The notes under the pieces: model-generated
Told to the model about the DNA's origin: nothing
Seen by the model: only the letters and a program-made list of their open reading frames with translations
The model's database searches: none
From: Ruminococcaceae bacterium UBA1405
GTDB lineage: Bacteria > Bacillota > Clostridia > Oscillospirales > Ruminococcaceae
DNA: 6,334 nt
Assembly: GCA_002305685.1 (NCBI GenBank)
Contig: DBQB01000058.1
Span: 1 to 6,334 of the forward strand
Direction: 5' to 3'
Translations under genes and position numbers: made by a program
Part shown: in pieces, positions 5,628 through 6,334 of the stretch
Layout of the letters: every line of letters begins with the position of its first letter
Position numbering within the stretch: the stretch's first letter is position 1

Positions 5628-6334
5628 TCAGATTACCGAATTTACCTCAATTACCTCGTCTTCCCGGATCAGGATTTCTGCAGCTTCTCCTGGCTGGTTT
5701 TCCGCAGAGCCTTTTTTCTGAGACGGCACCAAGGCATACACCCCTGAGCTATGGGTAGCCTTAAGACGGCAATTCTTGTAAAACCGCTCCCTGCCATTTT
5801 GCCGAACCCGAATGGTACACCGATGCCCACCCTTCATGATGAAAAGCAACTGTTGTGACAAGTCCAGATCTCCGCTTTCCAGAAAGTCCTGCTCCTCCCG
5901 AAACGCCTTTTCATACAGAGATTCATCTTCTGCCTCGTTCAGCTCCTCTATCAACATTCTCAATTCTTTGTTGAGGGGTGCAAATATTTCCTCAATGCGC
6001 TTTTTGCCAGGATCACTCAGTTGTTCCCAAATATAAGCAGCCGTGATGCGGTTAACAGCGTAATAATTGCTATCGCAGGCAAGGGCGATAAGCAGAGCCC
6101 CCACCTGTGCTGTGTTGAGCTGAAGAACAACAGGATGCATCCGGTTAACCGTTTCATATTCCCGTTTTTCCTGTGCTTCATTTTGAGTACTACTCACTTT
6201 TACCTGCACCAGCTGCCCACCCAACCGGACGTCACCTGTTCCATAATGAATGGCATGTAGCTTATTCTGGATGGTCTTTTTTCCTACTCTCAGCTGATCT
6301 GCTAGCTCCTCCTTGGTGCAGGGAGCATGGAGCG
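5628..6334 (-). CDS. HTH transcriptional regulator, possible WYL-like, N-terminus outside the window
   Basis: The frame stays open to the right window edge with no stop, so the TTG at 6224 is not the start and at least 235 residues are visible. The earliest part (about 6317-6245) encodes TKEELADQLRVGKKTIQNKL, a clear helix-turn-helix: helix TKEELADQL, turn RVGK, recognition helix KTIQNKLHAI, followed by a wing GDVRLGGQLVQV. This is the DeoR/HTH_11-type arrangement. The middle (LNTAQVGALLIAL, then ITAAYIWEQLSDPGKKRIEEI) looks like the helical linker seen in WYL-domain regulators. The C-terminal 70 residues are strand-rich (CTIRVRQNGRERFYKNCRLKA, GVYALVPS) and could be a degenerate WYL/Sm-like fold, but the WYL signature itself is not visible. 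It probably binds DNA as a dimer and, being next to the palindrome at 5501-5535, may control the downstream genes. HTH call solid; WYL call tentative. Confidence 0.75.
   Translation of the reverse strand, partial: LHAPCTKEELADQLRVGKKTIQNKLHAIHYGTGDVRLGGQLVQVKVSSTQNEAQEKREYETVNRMHPVVLQLNTAQVGALLIALACDSNYYAVNRITAAYIWEQLSDPGKKRIEEIFAPLNKELRMLIEELNEAEDESLYEKAFREEQDFLESGDLDLSQQLLFIMKGGHRCTIRVRQNGRERFYKNCRLKATHSSGVYALVPSQKKGSAENQPGEAAEILIREDEVIEVNSVI

Noticed and set aside
6222..6224. TTG at 6224 as the start of the regulator.
   Set aside because: The frame continues upstream to the window edge and encodes an obvious helix-turn-helix, so the true start is outside the window.
1..6334. CRISPR array, rRNA, or transposase gene.
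   Set aside because: No regularly spaced repeats, no rRNA-like sequence and no transposase or integrase motif are seen on either strand.

Overview
The window looks like a bacterial accessory region, most likely from a Bacillota/Clostridia-type genome. The support is strong AGGAGG-type Shine-Dalgarno sites, a tRNA 3' end with an encoded CCA, and intrinsic terminators. The species cannot be named from the sequence. All three recognisable protein genes are on the minus strand, so they read from right to left.

Layout from left to right. Positions 1-135 carry no gene but hold two plus-strand hairpins followed by T-rich runs, probably ends of a transcript that enters from left of the window. Positions 136-219 hold a minus-strand intrinsic terminator directly downstream of the 3' half of a methionine (CAT) tRNA, closest to initiator tRNA-fMet. 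The 5' half is missing and the remaining stem positions have drifted. This is the usual mark left at one edge of an element integrated into the 3' end of a tRNA gene. It suggests that everything to the right of about 220 belongs to a genomic island. Positions 220-466 have no credible gene.

The island part contains, in order of transcription: (i) a partial HTH regulator (5628 to the window edge), with a winged HTH at its N-terminus and a possible degenerate WYL-like C-terminus; (ii) a 513-residue protein (3891-5432) with an unrecognised helical N-terminal domain and two tandem gamma-glutamylcyclotransferase-like domains; (iii) a large RecQ-like SF2 helicase of about 1076 residues (467-3697), with an unknown N-terminal domain of about 300 residues and an unusual C-terminus. 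Between (i) and (ii) lies a perfect inverted repeat with two 16-base arms and a 3-base centre, flanked by two candidate promoters. It could be a terminator, a leader attenuator or a regulator's operator.

Taken together, a regulator, a double cyclotransferase-fold protein and a helicase at a tRNA-bounded island edge make a plausible but unproven defence or mobile-element-maintenance module. The biochemical link between the two cyclotransferase-like domains and the helicase is unknown. The domain calls rest on motifs read by eye; the system-level function is inference.
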